Positions 44,901 through 53,531 of a stretch of DNA of 64,000 nt are shown one piece after another (positions within the stretch are counted from its first letter, which is position 1; every line of letters begins with the position of its first letter). The stretch is from GM7GCV1 sp965222065 (GTDB lineage Bacteria; Pseudomonadota; Gammaproteobacteria; Pseudomonadales; GM7GCV1), in contig OZ244933.1 of the NCBI GenBank assembly GCA_965222065.1, positions 2,480,001 to 2,544,000 of the forward strand. Reading direction: 5' to 3'. A program made the translations under genes and the position numbers. The notes under the pieces were generated by a model. It made no database searches. It worked only from the letters and a program-made list of their open reading frames with translations, and was not told where the DNA came from.

Positions 44901-45151
44901 ATAAAGTACGCGAAGGTCGACCGCATATTGTCGATATGATTAAAAATGGTGAAATCAGCCTGATTTTAAATACCACAGAAGGTCGAGCGGCCATTGCAGA
45001 TTCTTCGGAAATCCGTTCAAGTGCTGAATCCAAGGGAGTGTATTACACTACCACACTTGCTGGAGGCGAAGCTGTCGCCATGGCGCTCACATCAGGCCAG
45101 GAAGACAAGGTGCACCGCCTTCAGGATTTGCATAGAGACCTTGCCCAATAA
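41930..45151 (+). CDS. carB: carbamoyl-phosphate synthase large subunit
   Basis: This is a 1073-residue protein, equal to E. coli CarB. Two homologous ATP-grasp halves are visible (about 1-400 and 553-936), beginning [21 protein letters not shown] and [21 protein letters not shown], with the oligomerisation domain between them and the C-terminal allosteric domain (about 937-1073) that binds UMP and ornithine. It lies 37 bp after carA and 13 bp before greA. Confidence 0.97.
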   Translation: [1073 protein letters not shown]

Positions 45152-45164
45152 GTAGTCAAAATAT

Positions 45165-45641
45165 ATGAGTAGAGTACCCATGACGGTCAGCGGTGAGCAG
45201 AAACTGCGAGACGAGCTTGACCATTTGAAAAAAGTTGAACGTCCCCGGATTTCCAGGGCGATCGCCGAGGCTCGTGAGCACGGCGACCTCAAGGAAAATG
45301 CCGAGTATCACGCTGCGCGTGAACAACAGAGTTTTGCCGAAGGGCGTATTCAGGAAATAGAGAGCAAGCTCTCCCAGGCCCAGGTGATTGACGTCACCAA
45401 GATGCCTGTATCCGACAGGGTCATTTTCGGTTCTACGGTGACCATTATTAATATGGAGACTGACGAAGAGCTGGTCTACAAAATTGTCGGTGATGATGAA
45501 GCCAGCGTGAAAGAGGGCCGTATTTCAGTGAATTCGCCTATTGCCCGCGGGTTGGTGGGCAAGCATGAAGGAGATGTCACTGCTATCCAGACCCCGGCAG
45601 GAATCACCGAATTCGAGATCGGCAAGGTCGAGTACATCTAG
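45165..45641 (+). CDS. greA: transcription elongation factor GreA
   Basis: This is a 158-residue protein matching GreA end to end: VPMTVSGEQKLRDELDHLKKVERPRISRAIAEAREHGDLKENAEYHAAREQQ with the acidic tip residues D and E of the coiled coil, then the FKBP-like C-terminal domain (GRISVNSPIARGLVGKHEGD). It rescues backtracked RNA polymerase by stimulating transcript cleavage. It is the last gene of the carAB-greA run and ends at a terminator. Confidence 0.96.
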   Translation: MSRVPMTVSGEQKLRDELDHLKKVERPRISRAIAEAREHGDLKENAEYHAAREQQSFAEGRIQEIESKLSQAQVIDVTKMPVSDRVIFGSTVTIINMETDEELVYKIVGDDEASVKEGRISVNSPIARGLVGKHEGDVTAIQTPAGITEFEIGKVEYI

Positions 45642-45664
45642 CATATCCGTTACCAGTCCAGTAT

Positions 45665-45691
45665 AAAAAGGCCTCGCAAGAGGCCTTTTTT
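45665..45691 (+). terminator. bidirectional terminator between greA and yhbY
   Basis: AAAAAGGCCTC, loop GCAA, GAGGCCTTTTTT. It serves two convergent genes. Confidence 0.88.
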
Positions 45692-45700
45692 GTTGGTGGT

Positions 45701-46003
45701 CTAGATATCGCCCAGGTATCTGACCAGGTTTGATATTTTGGGGTTTGCCCGGCTGTTTCGTCGAAGGATAAGAATGATCTTGCCAACGGACTGCACAACC
45801 TCGGCTTTCAGCTGCTCGCAAATTGATGCAGAAATGTCGGCTCTGGCATCGCGGTCATCCACAGCGAGCTTCACCTTGATTAATTCGTGGTCATTCAGGG
45901 CACGGTCGAGCTCGGCCAGAACATTCTCGGATAAGCCGGCTCCTGCAACGGTAACCACAGGTTTGAGATGATGGCCGATGGCCCGTAATTGTTTTTTGTC
46001 CAT
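45701..46003 (-). CDS. yhbY: YhbY family RNA-binding protein (CRM domain)
   Basis: This is a 100-residue protein consisting of one CRS1/YhbY domain: LRAIGHHLKPVVTVAGAGLSENVLAELDRALNDHELIKVKL, then VVQSVGKIILILRRN. It associates with the pre-50S ribosomal subunit in E. coli. The gene is placed between greA and rlmE on the opposite strand, as in many gammaproteobacteria, except that two extra genes now separate it from rlmE. Confidence 0.93.
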   Translation of the reverse strand: MDKKQLRAIGHHLKPVVTVAGAGLSENVLAELDRALNDHELIKVKLAVDDRDARADISASICEQLKAEVVQSVGKIILILRRNSRANPKISNLVRYLGDI

Positions 46004-46112
46004 TGATTCTAGCTATTAGTGCAAGGCGGGCGCGGATTGTATCAGCATTAGTTGCCAATGCATCGGACTGTAACTAACATCGCTAGTTGGAAAAAAATAA
46101 AACAGAGGGGTT

Positions 46113-48605
46113 ATGGATATGGTCCGCAAGTATCCAGATAAAAACAGCGTTGCGGCACTGACAACTGTTGGCGCCTTTCTTTTGACTGCGTTAATCGCGC
46201 CGTCAGCCCATTCCCAGCCGTCCTCAGGGATGCTTGAGGAAATTATCGTGACTGCCCAAAAACGGGTGCAGAGCCTTCAGGACGTTCCCATCTCCGTCAA
46301 TGTGATGGCGGGTGAAAAGATTGGTGATGCCGGGATCAGTAAAATTGAAGATCTTCAGGCGTATGTGCCCAATTTCACCATGTCAGAAACCGGGATTGGC
46401 ACAAATATTTACATGCGTGGCCTGGGTTCAGGCATCAACCAGGGGTTTGAACAGTCCGTTGGCCTTTACAAGGATGGGGTGTATTACGGCAGGGCCCAAT
46501 TATCGCGTGCCCCTTTCCTCGATCTGGAACGTGTGGAAGTTCTACGTGGCCCGCAAAACATCCTCTATGGCAAAAACAGTATTGCCGGCGCCGTCAGCAT
46601 GATCAGCGCGAGACCGACCCCGGAATTTGAAGGCAAGGTCTCGGTGACCTACGAGCCGGAATATGGCGAGCAAATACTGGATCTCATTGCGTCTGGCCCG
46701 ATAACGGAAAATCTCTCGGCAAGACTTGCTCATCGAAGTCGTGACCATGATGGCTATATCCGTAATCTTGATAGTGGTAGTCATGAGCCGCGTCGTGACG
46801 AACAGACTACCCGGCTTTCCTTTTTACTCGAGGGTGAATCAGGCGCTGAAATGAGCCTTATCCTTGAGCGTAGTGATTTCGATATCGATGGCCGGCAAGT
46901 GGAAATTATTGGCGATCAGCCCTCCTTGAATCCGGGGCTCTCCGGTGCGAACTGGGGGCAGTTTCTTTATTCGCTCAATTCGCTGAATGCCTTTACAGGT
47001 GCCGATCTGACATCCTCATCAGTTAACGACAGCCGCATTGATTTTGGACGCTCGTCCAATGGTGATTACAGCTACAACTCTGTCGATAGTGCCGTATTCA
47101 ATTTGACACTGGATGTAAACGATATTGAATTGAGCGCAACAACCTCGCTGGTTTCTTACGATTATGAGGAGCTCTGCGACTGTGATTTCACCAGCGCTGA
47201 TGTGTTCTTTGTGGAATCGGAGGAAAGTTACGAGCAATTCAGCCAGGAGGTGCGACTGACTTCCCCCGGCGGTGAAACAGTCGACTGGATTGCAGGGGTT
47301 TACTACCAGTCCTCGGACCTTGAGTTCAATGACCGTTTCCTGACGAATGAAACCTCAACCGTGGGAAATGTTCTGGATACTGTACTGCCAACACTGTTTC
47401 AGCAGCTCGCAGGTTCGGATGTCTATCCTGATGGCGCGGGTCAAAGAGTCAATGGCTTTACTGCGCCAAGGGAATTTATCCAGGACAGCTCCCTGGGCTC
47501 GGCGTTTGCCCAGATAACCTGGAACATTGACGATCTGACCCGGCTGACGCTGGGAGGCCGTTATTCCAGTGAAGAAAAAACAGCATCCAGGGTACTGGAT
47601 TTTGCTGACCTCAACGGCAATACGCTGCCATTTAACGATCTGTTCATTCCCAATACCATCATGGGTGAAGATTACATTTTGGGGCAGGTGCTAAGGGTGG
47701 CCCGGCACGATCTTGAAGGCAGCCGTGAGGAAACCAAATTTGCGCCTTCTGCCACAGTCGAGCGCGATTTCTCTGACAATGACATGGCCTATCTGTCCTG
47801 GTCCAGGGGCTTCAAATCCGGCGGCTTTGATGTTCGCTCCAATGCGCCTCCCCAGGTCACCATGTTAAACCCAGCCTTTCCGGCAACGGTTCCTGCAGGT
47901 ACCTTTAGCTATGATCAGGAGCAGGCTGAAACCGTCGAAGCGGGTGTAAAAAGCCGTCTTCTCAATGACCGAATGGAGTTCAATCTGGCGGTCTTCCGCA
48001 CTGAATATGAAGATCTTCAGGTCAGTATTTTTGATGGTTCCCTGGGCTTTAATGTCGGTAACGCCGCCGCAGCGACTTCCCAGGGGGTTGAGCTTGACGG
48101 TCGTTTTGCGGCAACAGACAACTTGACCCTGACCGGCTCGCTGGCCCTGCTTGATTTTGAGTTTACGGATTATCCCAATGGTCAGTGTACCCAGAGGGTA
48201 CGTATTACTACCGGCGAAGATCTTTGCGATTACAGCGGCATGTCTAACCAGTATGTGGCGGATGTCACAGGCTTTTTGTCAGCTGATTATCAAGTGCCTG
48301 TCATGGACAGATTTTTGGCCAATGCCATTCTGGACCTTGTGTATTCCAGTGAATACAACCCCTCGCAAAACCTGGACCCCAATGTTCGGCAAGACGCGTA
48401 TACCAAGGTTAACCTGAGGTTGAGCCTGGCCGATATTGACGATACCTGGGAAATTTCCGTTCTGGGTAAAAACCTGACGGACGAAAAAATAGTGACCTAT
48501 GCGAATGACACGCCCCTGGCGGGCTCTCTGTCACAAAGCATTGGTTATTACGGGTTTATTGAGCCCCCACGAACCTTTGCCGTCCAGGGAACCTACCGTT
48601 TTTAG
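46113..48605 (+). CDS. TonB-dependent outer membrane receptor
   Basis: This is an 830-residue protein. A signal region (about 1-35) is followed by EEIIVTAQKR, which contains the TonB-box-like segment, then the plug domain (about 45-155: LQDVPISVNVMAGEKI, NIYMRGLGSG, LERVEVLRGPQNILYGKNSIAGAVSMISARP) and the 22-strand barrel ending in aromatic F (FAVQGTYRF). It imports a substrate using TonB energy. The substrate is not fixed by sequence; the lipase lipoprotein 43 bp downstream suggests lipid-related cargo, which is inference. Confidence 0.9.
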   Translation: MDMVRKYPDKNSVAALTTVGAFLLTALIAPSAHSQPSSGMLEEIIVTAQKRVQSLQDVPISVNVMAGEKIGDAGISKIEDLQAYVPNFTMSETGIGTNIYMRGLGSGINQGFEQSVGLYKDGVYYGRAQLSRAPFLDLERVEVLRGPQNILYGKNSIAGAVSMISARPTPEFEGKVSVTYEPEYGEQILDLIASGPITENLSARLAHRSRDHDGYIRNLDSGSHEPRRDEQTTRLSFLLEGESGAEMSLILERSDFDIDGRQVEIIGDQPSLNPGLSGANWGQFLYSLNSLNAFTGADLTSSSVNDSRIDFGRSSNGDYSYNSVDSAVFNLTLDVNDIELSATTSLVSYDYEELCDCDFTSADVFFVESEESYEQFSQEVRLTSPGGETVDWIAGVYYQSSDLEFNDRFLTNETSTVGNVLDTVLPTLFQQLAGSDVYPDGAGQRVNGFTAPREFIQDSSLGSAFAQITWNIDDLTRLTLGGRYSSEEKTASRVLDFADLNGNTLPFNDLFIPNTIMGEDYILGQVLRVARHDLEGSREETKFAPSATVERDFSDNDMAYLSWSRGFKSGGFDVRSNAPPQVTMLNPAFPATVPAGTFSYDQEQAETVEAGVKSRLLNDRMEFNLAVFRTEYEDLQVSIFDGSLGFNVGNAAAATSQGVELDGRFAATDNLTLTGSLALLDFEFTDYPNGQCTQRVRITTGEDLCDYSGMSNQYVADVTGFLSADYQVPVMDRFLANAILDLVYSSEYNPSQNLDPNVRQDAYTKVNLRLSLADIDDTWEISVLGKNLTDEKIVTYANDTPLAGSLSQSIGYYGFIEPPRTFAVQGTYRF

Positions 48606-48648
48606 AGTGGGTAATACAGGCAAACTTACAGGAGCCAGAGGGTAGAAA

Positions 48649-50796
48649 ATGATTAATATAAAGTACCTGAGAAAGGCTAGCTTGATTGCAGCTAGCACCC
48701 TTATTCTTTCTTCTTGTGGTGGTGATAATACCCAGACCACCGTAATCAATCCGGTGATTCCCGGTGCCGACGATGTCGAAAAATCGACGATAGTCTTTGA
48801 CCCCAGTGCCGGCGTTTTGGCGCTGCCCAACGATCTGCTTTTTTCCGGTACCACCGATGGCACACTGGAGCCGCCTGACGAGGCGGACGCCAAAGATGCC
48901 GGCGAAGCTGTTGATTTCAGTAACCCCGGGGCAGCCATTGGCGCAATGGATGGCTGGTCGACCCAGATGCCAATGCAAATTTCCGTGAGCACACCGGGTT
49001 CTGCAACGGTTGACGCATCGACAGTTGGTCCTTCATCGGTGATGTTGATTGAAACGGATTGCCAGCTGGGAGGCACGGGCTGCACCACATTTACCCCCGT
49101 TGACTATGGTCCGACAGGCTATGTTGCCGTTGCTGGCGCACGCAGTATCACCGTGGTTCCTGCGGTTCCACTGAAGCCAAAAACCAATTACATCGTGGCG
49201 CTGACCAACGATATTATGGATAGCAGGGGCGAGCCCGTCGAACCCTCTTCGCTATATGTTGAAGTGACACGTGACCCTGCCGAAGTGGATATACAAAATG
49301 AATCCCTGGGCGCCTTGCAGGATGCCATTAACGGCTACGAGTCCATTGCCGCGGCCGCCGCCGGAGTTTCACCGGATTCGTTCATTTATACCGCGTCCTG
49401 GACAACCGCTTCTGTGGGCGATTCACTCGGGGCAGCTTTGCAGGCCGTCACCTCTGCCAGCTTCTCACCCCAGGTTACCGGCATAGAACCTCATCCGTTT
49501 GTTAACACCGGTGCCATTGGCGGTATGGGCCTTGCCGACATTTACCAGGCGACGGTAACGCTGCCTTATTTCTCGGCGGTGCCGACCGAAGAGAACCCGC
49601 TGGCTCCAGTGAACCAGTCCTGGACAGCACTTTGTGATAACGGGGTCCTGCTTTCACAAATGGATCCGGCCGTGTTGGCAACGCTGACCCCGGGCCCCAA
49701 CGCGGCGGCCTGCTCTGCACTGGAGCTGGCTGATTTTGGCCTTGATACAGAGCGACATATCACTCGCTATAACCCTGTACCTCAAATGCGAATGGCTGCT
49801 GCCCTTGACGTCATTATTACTGTTCCCAATGATGCCAGTGGCTTTGGCAGCGCTACCTGGCCGCTGGTTATTGTTCAGCACGGGATCAGCTCGAAAAAAG
49901 AGGATATGCTGGCCGTGGCCGACTCTTTGGCTGCTGCAGGCTTTGCCACGATCGGTATTGATCTGCCACTCCATGGAAGTCGCGGGTTTGATGTCGACGT
50001 TGATGGCACCGATGAAATCAATGCCACCACTGTGGACGTGACTCACTATCTGAACCTCGGTTACCTGTTAACTGGCCGGGATAATCTGCGGCAAAGTATT
50101 GCGGATATTGCCGGGCTTCGTATGGCCATTGCCAATGGTTTTAACTTTGAAGCGGGAACCAGTATTTCTGATGCCGATTTTGACCGGACGGATGTCCACT
50201 TCCTCGGGTTGTCCCTGGGCGGGATTTCTGGCACTGGCTTTAATGCGCTTGCCACCCAGATGGGAATGCCTTCCGCCACGGCGACCTATGTGGCCGCTGG
50301 CAGCGGGATTTTACCGTTGCTTTTGGATTCCGGTTCTTTTGGCTCCCTGGTCAGGAACTCCGTGCTGGAAGGGGCGGGGCTTGACCCTGCCACGGTGGAT
50401 GCGACAACAGCAGCCAATGTGCTCGGACAGTTTGCCTTTGCGGCCCAAACTATTGTGGATCCGGTAGATCCCAACAACTACGCATCGGGGGCGTCTGCGG
50501 TCTCGCCGACATTCGTTATCCAGATTAACGACGATACTGTGATACCAAACCAGTCAAGTTTTGCCGGTTTGACGTTCGGCGGCACGGAACCATTGGCCCA
50601 GAGAATGGGGGTATCGCAGGTATCCTTTGGGGATGCTCCCGCAAGTTCCGGACTGGTTAAATTTACCCAGGGAGGGCATATTTCCCTGCTGAGTCCGGAG
50701 GCCAGTGCCGCAGCGACCACCGAAATGCAAAAGGCAATTGCGACTTATGTGGCATCTGATCTGATCGTACTTACCGATGCCAGTGTGGTTGAATGA
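48649..50796 (+). CDS. VolA/Pla-1-type lipase lipoprotein
   Basis: This is a 715-residue protein with a lipoprotein signal (lipobox LILSSC at about residue 23). A large N-terminal beta-rich part of about 350 residues resembles the Pla-1/cef lipase family (VFDPSAGVLALPNDLLF; LKPKTNYIVALTNDIMDSRG). The alpha/beta hydrolase part has VIVQHGISSKKEDM, DLPLHGSRG and GLSLGG with nucleophile S522. Vibrio VolA, a relative, is a surface lysophospholipase needed for growth on phosphatidylcholine. It lies directly behind the TonB receptor and ends at a terminator. Confidence 0.85.
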   Translation: MINIKYLRKASLIAASTLILSSCGGDNTQTTVINPVIPGADDVEKSTIVFDPSAGVLALPNDLLFSGTTDGTLEPPDEADAKDAGEAVDFSNPGAAIGAMDGWSTQMPMQISVSTPGSATVDASTVGPSSVMLIETDCQLGGTGCTTFTPVDYGPTGYVAVAGARSITVVPAVPLKPKTNYIVALTNDIMDSRGEPVEPSSLYVEVTRDPAEVDIQNESLGALQDAINGYESIAAAAAGVSPDSFIYTASWTTASVGDSLGAALQAVTSASFSPQVTGIEPHPFVNTGAIGGMGLADIYQATVTLPYFSAVPTEENPLAPVNQSWTALCDNGVLLSQMDPAVLATLTPGPNAAACSALELADFGLDTERHITRYNPVPQMRMAAALDVIITVPNDASGFGSATWPLVIVQHGISSKKEDMLAVADSLAAAGFATIGIDLPLHGSRGFDVDVDGTDEINATTVDVTHYLNLGYLLTGRDNLRQSIADIAGLRMAIANGFNFEAGTSISDADFDRTDVHFLGLSLGGISGTGFNALATQMGMPSATATYVAAGSGILPLLLDSGSFGSLVRNSVLEGAGLDPATVDATTAANVLGQFAFAAQTIVDPVDPNNYASGASAVSPTFVIQINDDTVIPNQSSFAGLTFGGTEPLAQRMGVSQVSFGDAPASSGLVKFTQGGHISLLSPEASAAATTEMQKAIATYVASDLIVLTDASVVE

Positions 50797-50824
50797 TGTA
50801 AAATGCCTCGTCAGATATAACCAG

Positions 50825-50851
50825 AAAAAACCGGGGAGACCCGGTTTTTTT
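50825..50851 (+). terminator. intrinsic terminator after the lipase gene
   Basis: AACCGGG, loop GAGA, CCCGGTT followed by five T, with an A-run on the left. Confidence 0.85.
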
Positions 50852-50870
50852 ATGAAACAATAAGGTTTGA

Positions 50871-51491
50871 ATGAGCAAGTCCAAAAGCAGCAATCGCTGG
50901 TTGCGCGAACACTTTTCTGATGAGTACGTGATTAAAAGCCAGAAAGAGGGGTATCGCTCCCGCGCAAGTTACAAGCTGATTGAGATCGACGACAAAGACA
51001 GGTTGATACAGCCAGGAAACCTGGTGGTTGACCTGGGCGCCGCGCCCGGTGGCTGGTCCCAGGTGGCCGCACAGCGAGTCGGTAGCAAGGGGCGGGTGGT
51101 TGCATCGGATATCCTGCCGATGGATGGACTGGCGGGCGTCGATTTTATCCAGGGCGATTTTACGGAAGAAGAGGTTTTTAATCGTATCCTGAATGTAATA
51201 AACGGGGAGCCCGTGGATCTTGTAATATCCGATATGGCCCCAAATATGAGTGGTATGAAGGCAGTCGATCAGCCCAGGGCGATGTATCTGGCCGAACTTG
51301 CCTATGATATGGCGCTGAATGTACTGAAGCCCGGTGGCTCGTTCATTACCAAGATTTTTATGGGCGAGGGCTTTGACCAGTACATGAAAGATGCCCGGGA
51401 TCACTTTGACAAAGTGCTAACGCGCAAGCCTGATTCATCTCGTGCCCGTTCACCGGAGGTGTACCTGGTGGCGAGAAAATACAAGGGCTAA
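50871..51491 (+). CDS. rlmE: 23S rRNA (uridine 2'-O-)-methyltransferase RlmE
   Basis: This is a 206-residue protein (E. coli RlmE/FtsJ 209). SAM-binding motif VVDLGAAPGGWSQVA, catalytic tetrad residues within SRASYKLIEID, DLVISDMAPNMSG, GGSFITKIFMGEGFD and KPDSSRARSPEVYLVARKYKG are all present. It methylates U2552 in the A-loop of 23S rRNA. It precedes ftsH by 120 bp. Confidence 0.95.
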   Translation: MSKSKSSNRWLREHFSDEYVIKSQKEGYRSRASYKLIEIDDKDRLIQPGNLVVDLGAAPGGWSQVAAQRVGSKGRVVASDILPMDGLAGVDFIQGDFTEEEVFNRILNVINGEPVDLVISDMAPNMSGMKAVDQPRAMYLAELAYDMALNVLKPGGSFITKIFMGEGFDQYMKDARDHFDKVLTRKPDSSRARSPEVYLVARKYKG

Positions 51492-51611
51492 TGGTTTATG
51501 TGGTTGTTACTATCAGGGCGATAAGTGTTTTCACAGGTCTTCTTGGTGGTAAGCTTCGATAAAAGTAGAGGGGCGAATCGACGAAATTTCGCCGGGATTA
51601 GGTAGATTAAT

Positions 51612-53507
51612 ATGGCAAAAAATTTAATTCTCTGGTTGGTTATTGCTGCCGTGCTTATGGCTGTTTTTCAAAACCTGAATCAGGGGGTTCCTGCAAACGA
51701 ACTCAGCTATACGGATTTTGTCCAGCAGGTACAAAATGGCAATGTTGAAGAAGTGACCTTCCAGGGTTCCATGATTTATGGGGAAACCCGTGACGGCTCC
51801 AGTTTCCAATCGGTTCGCCCCAATGTGACCGATAACCAGATTATGGACGAGCTGCTTCGCAACGGCGTCAATGTCCGTGGTGAGCCGCCTGAAGAGCCAA
51901 GCATCCTTATGCAGCTCCTGGTGGCGTCCTTTCCTATCCTGATCATTATCGCGGTATTCGCCTTTTTCATGCGTCAAATGCAGGGCGGTGCCGGTGGCCG
52001 CGGTGGACCGATGTCGTTCGGTAAATCCAAGGCACGATTGCTGGGTGAGAACCAGATCAAGATAACCTTTGGTGATGTTGCCGGTATTGATGAGGCCAAG
52101 GAGGATCTCCAGGAGCTGGTACAGTATCTTCGTGATCCGGCCAAGTTCCAGCGTCTGGGTGGCGAGATACCACGCGGCGTCCTGATGGTAGGGCCTCCGG
52201 GCACAGGTAAAACATTAATGGCCAAAGCCATTGCCGGTGAAGCCAAGGTTCCGTTCTTCTCTATTTCCGGTTCCGACTTTGTGGAAATGTTTGTCGGTGT
52301 CGGTGCCAGCCGCGTGCGCGACATGTTCGAACAGGCCAAAAAACAGTCACCCTGTATTATCTTTATTGATGAAATTGATGCTGTTGGCCGACATCGTGGC
52401 GGTGGCTATGGCGGCGGCAACGACGAGCGTGAGCAGACATTGAACCAGATGCTGGTTGAAATGGATGGCTTCGAAGGCAATGAAGGCGTTATTGTGATTG
52501 CTGCGACCAACCGCCCGGATGTGCTGGACCGCGCACTGCTGCGCCCCGGCCGTTTTGACCGGCAGGTATACGTATCCCTGCCTGATATTCGTGGCCGTGA
52601 ACAAATTCTGGAAGTCCACCTGTCCAAGGTGCCGACGGATGACACCGTAAAAACCTCGGTATTGGCGCGCAGTACGCCAGGGTTTTCCGGTGCCGATCTG
52701 GCCAACCTGGTCAATGAGGCGGCCCTTATTGCCGCAAGACGCAACAAGCGCATTGTTACTGGCGAAGACTTTGAATATGCCCGGGACAAAATCATGATGG
52801 GGGCCGAGCGCCGCAGCATGGTGATGTCCGAAAAAGACAAGATCAACACGGCTTATCATGAAGCTGGGCATGCCATCGTCGGTTACCTTATGCCGGAGCA
52901 CGATCCTATCCACAAGGTCACCATTATTCCCCGGGGACGTGCACTGGGTGTCACCATGTATCTGCCCGAAGAAGATAAATACAGCTCCAGTCGCCGGGCT
53001 ATCAAGAGTAGTTTGTGCAGTCTCTTTGGCGGGCGTATCGCCGAGGAACTGATTGGTGGGCCGGATGCGGTAACCACCGGGGCGTCCAATGATATTGAAC
53101 GGGCAACGCAACTGGCACGAAACATGGTGACCAAGTGGGGCCTGTCCGAATTGGGGCCAATTCATTATGGCGAAGAGCGTGATGATGCCACGGGTTCGGC
53201 GAAACTAAATTATTCGCCCGAAACCTCCGACCTGATCGATAAGGAAGCCCGCAAGATCCTGGACGAGTGTTACGAAATTGCTCAAAAGATCCTGGAAGAA
53301 AATATCGACATTCTCCATGCCATGAAGGATGCATTAATGGAGTATGAGACGATCGATAGTGAGCAGGTCGATGATCTGATGGCTCGCAAAAAAGTTCGTC
53401 CACCCAGAGGCTGGGACGGCGATGCCGGCGGGACACCGAGTCCGGAAACCCAGTCAGGTGACAAGCCTGATCCAACCATCGTAGGTGGTCCGGCCAATCA
53501 GCATTAA
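51612..53507 (+). CDS. ftsH: ATP-dependent zinc metalloprotease FtsH
   Basis: This is a 631-residue membrane protease. Two N-terminal membrane helices (about 4-22 and 98-118) flank the periplasmic domain. The AAA+ module has Walker A G194-PPGTGKT-201, Walker B IIFIDEIDAVGR, and the SRH region. The zinc site HEAGH is at 416-420. It degrades misassembled membrane proteins and regulators such as LpxC; YccA, encoded at 13749-14450, is a known substrate in E. coli. Confidence 0.97.
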   Translation: MAKNLILWLVIAAVLMAVFQNLNQGVPANELSYTDFVQQVQNGNVEEVTFQGSMIYGETRDGSSFQSVRPNVTDNQIMDELLRNGVNVRGEPPEEPSILMQLLVASFPILIIIAVFAFFMRQMQGGAGGRGGPMSFGKSKARLLGENQIKITFGDVAGIDEAKEDLQELVQYLRDPAKFQRLGGEIPRGVLMVGPPGTGKTLMAKAIAGEAKVPFFSISGSDFVEMFVGVGASRVRDMFEQAKKQSPCIIFIDEIDAVGRHRGGGYGGGNDEREQTLNQMLVEMDGFEGNEGVIVIAATNRPDVLDRALLRPGRFDRQVYVSLPDIRGREQILEVHLSKVPTDDTVKTSVLARSTPGFSGADLANLVNEAALIAARRNKRIVTGEDFEYARDKIMMGAERRSMVMSEKDKINTAYHEAGHAIVGYLMPEHDPIHKVTIIPRGRALGVTMYLPEEDKYSSSRRAIKSSLCSLFGGRIAEELIGGPDAVTTGASNDIERATQLARNMVTKWGLSELGPIHYGEERDDATGSAKLNYSPETSDLIDKEARKILDECYEIAQKILEENIDILHAMKDALMEYETIDSEQVDDLMARKKVRPPRGWDGDAGGTPSPETQSGDKPDPTIVGGPANQH

Positions 53508-53531
53508 ACCTGTCCTTTTGGTTTGGGTTGA

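Noticed and set aside
52347..53165. Long open frame opposite ftsH
   Set aside because: It is a mirror of a highly conserved gene with biased codons; its translation shows no domain.
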